Source of the DNA: Spirochaetia bacterium
GTDB taxonomy: Bacteria; Spirochaetota; Spirochaetia; Treponematales; Breznakiellaceae
Length of the DNA: 5,833 bases
Direction of reading: 5' to 3'
Assembly: GCA_025997615.1 (NCBI GenBank)
Contig: BNUV01000122.1
Coordinates: forward strand, 1 to 5,833
The notes under the pieces are model-generated. The model did no database searches. It saw only the letters and a program-made list of their open reading frames with translations, and was not told where the DNA came from. The stretch's first letter is position 1; every line of letters begins with the position of its first letter. The position numbers and the translations under genes were made by a program. Shown here piece by piece: positions 4,977 through 5,833 of this stretch.

Positions 4977-5833
4977 GTGACCATATCCCGCAAAGCTGTT
5001 TTCAGTCTGCTTATTTCCGTTGTCCTCTTTGCTGCATTTTCTGTGCTGGCCTTTGCCCGGCTTTTTGATTTGGTGGAAACCCGTTTCTACAATCCGGCAG
5101 CGGCCAGATCCTTGAGCCGGGAAATAGCGGCGGACACGGAAGTCCTCGATCTGTACCTGGGAAATTTGACAAACCGTTTTGCCGCGGTCCTCCAGGAAGG
5201 ATCCGTCAGGCGGAGTTTTCTTCCCAATCAGGAGGCTGAAGATATTTATCACCGCAGCCGGATCTTTGGCATACTCCAGGAAAATATTACGAGCCTGCAA
5301 TGGGTCCGTTTTGTGGATGCCCGGGGAACACGGCTTCATTTTTCCACTTATCCCCAGGATGTGCTTAGTCAGGATGCCGGTTCGCTGGCCTATCAGAATT
5401 ATAACGATGTGATAGATACGGTTCCTTTTGAAACGGTGTTGGTCACCGAGGGGGGGGAGCCGAAGATCAGAACCGGCACGGACAAGATTATTTTCTCATT
5501 CCCCTTTTATGATTCTTATGATGTGTACCGGGGCACTGCTCTTTTTTCCGTCTCGGTCCGGGGGGCGGCGGAACGGCTTATTTCCCTGGGCAGAATCAAA
5601 GTGGGGGAAGAGGTAAACACCATTGCAGAGCCTCCGGGTTTTTTGACGGGAATGCCTCGTATCGGCCATAGCGCTCTGGGAGCCCTTGTTTCCCGGCTCT
5701 GGGCGGATGACCATACGGATCTCTCGGTTCTGGATGCCGATTATACCGCTTCGTCGCTGGCCCTGGTATCATCAAAAACATCCCAGGGAATTTACACCGG
5801 ACGGCTGATAGACGCCTCCCTCCTTGCCATCCC
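4977..5833 (+). CDS. Membrane-anchored sensor-like protein with extracytoplasmic Cache-like region, 3'-truncated by the window edge
   Basis: An open frame starting at GTG 4977 runs 285 codons to the window edge with no stop. The first residues (V/M-T-I-S-R-K) are basic, and residues 7-27 form one strong hydrophobic helix (A-V-F-S-L-L-I-S-V-V-L-F...), a signal anchor without an obvious cleavage site. It is followed by L-F-D-L-V-E-T-R-F-Y-N-P and a long soluble part expected outside the membrane. Within it, W-V-R-F-V-D-A-R-G-T-R-L-H-F-S-T (109-124) and K-I-I-F-S-F-P-F-Y-D-S-Y-D-V-Y-R-G-T-A (170-188) resemble the strand patterns of Cache-type ligand sensors. That layout is usual for histidine kinases, SpoIIE-type phosphatases, cyclases or chemoreceptors; the output domain lies beyond the window, so no activity can be named. 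GTG is chosen because the only earlier in-frame start option is TTG 4941, inside the spacer. Base composition matches hflX. Confidence 0.85.
   Translation, partial: MTISRKAVFSLLISVVLFAAFSVLAFARLFDLVETRFYNPAAARSLSREIAADTEVLDLYLGNLTNRFAAVLQEGSVRRSFLPNQEAEDIYHRSRIFGILQENITSLQWVRFVDARGTRLHFSTYPQDVLSQDAGSLAYQNYNDVIDTVPFETVLVTEGGEPKIRTGTDKIIFSFPFYDSYDVYRGTALFSVSVRGAAERLISLGRIKVGEEVNTIAEPPGFLTGMPRIGHSALGALVSRLWADDHTDLSVLDADYTASSLALVSSKTSQGIYTGRLIDASLLAI

Noticed and set aside
4938..5339. A - strand ORF of 133 codons opposite the sensor-like gene.
   Set aside because: The + strand frame from GTG 4977 runs to the window edge with a clear signal anchor and coherent protein pattern. The antisense frame has none and would cross the divergent promoter spacer.
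1..5833. CRISPR array, tRNA, rRNA, insertion sequence or phage attachment site.
   Set aside because: I found no regularly spaced repeats, cloverleaf-like sequence, transposase motifs or long terminal inverted repeats on either strand.

Overview
This window looks like bacterial chromosome with two compositional halves. Positions 1 to about 3725 are AT-rich and carry envelope-glycoconjugate and transport genes on the + strand. From about 3787 onward the DNA is GC-rich housekeeping-type sequence. Hand counts of 60-base lines give 9/60 G+C at 1261-1320 (inside licD), 26/60 at 2461-2520 (epimerase), 28/60 at 661-720 (transporter) and 41/60 at 4201-4260 (hflX). The organism cannot be fixed from the sequence alone. 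The style of HflX and of the last membrane protein made me think of a spirochaete of the Treponema group, but this is a weak impression and not a result.

Layout from left to right. The window opens inside a BCCT-family (betaine/choline/carnitine) transporter whose 5' end lies outside. It is followed 23 bases later by a LicD-family phosphotransferase, then by a TagA/WecG/CpsF-family glycosyltransferase that overlaps by 4 bases (ATGA) a non-hydrolysing UDP-GlcNAc 2-epimerase (WecB/MnaA). Immediately after the epimerase lies the in-frame relic of a second, different TagA/WecG/CpsF glycosyltransferase (3558-3725). A strong intrinsic terminator (3749-3786) closes the + strand transcription unit. 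Convergent to it is hflX on the - strand (3790-4935). A 41-base divergent spacer separates hflX from a GTG-initiated membrane-anchored sensor-like protein (4977 to the window end), whose C-terminal output domain is not in view.

How the genes fit together. The epimerase makes UDP-ManNAc, the expected donor (or donor precursor) for the neighbouring TagA/WecG-type transferase, and the overlap suggests the two are co-translated. LicD proteins attach phosphocholine or related phosphodiester groups to surface glycans, so a choline/betaine-type transporter directly upstream makes a choline-decoration link plausible but unproven. The left part reads as a mosaic surface-polysaccharide cassette abutting a conserved backbone gene (hflX). 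The decayed second glycosyltransferase at the junction suggests past cassette turnover.

I see no CRISPR array, tRNA, rRNA, insertion sequence or clearly new system. The most noteworthy items are the glycosyltransferase relic at the cassette boundary, the BCCT-LicD pairing, the degenerate G5 region of HflX, and the GTG-start sensor gene with a possible near-leaderless promoter.
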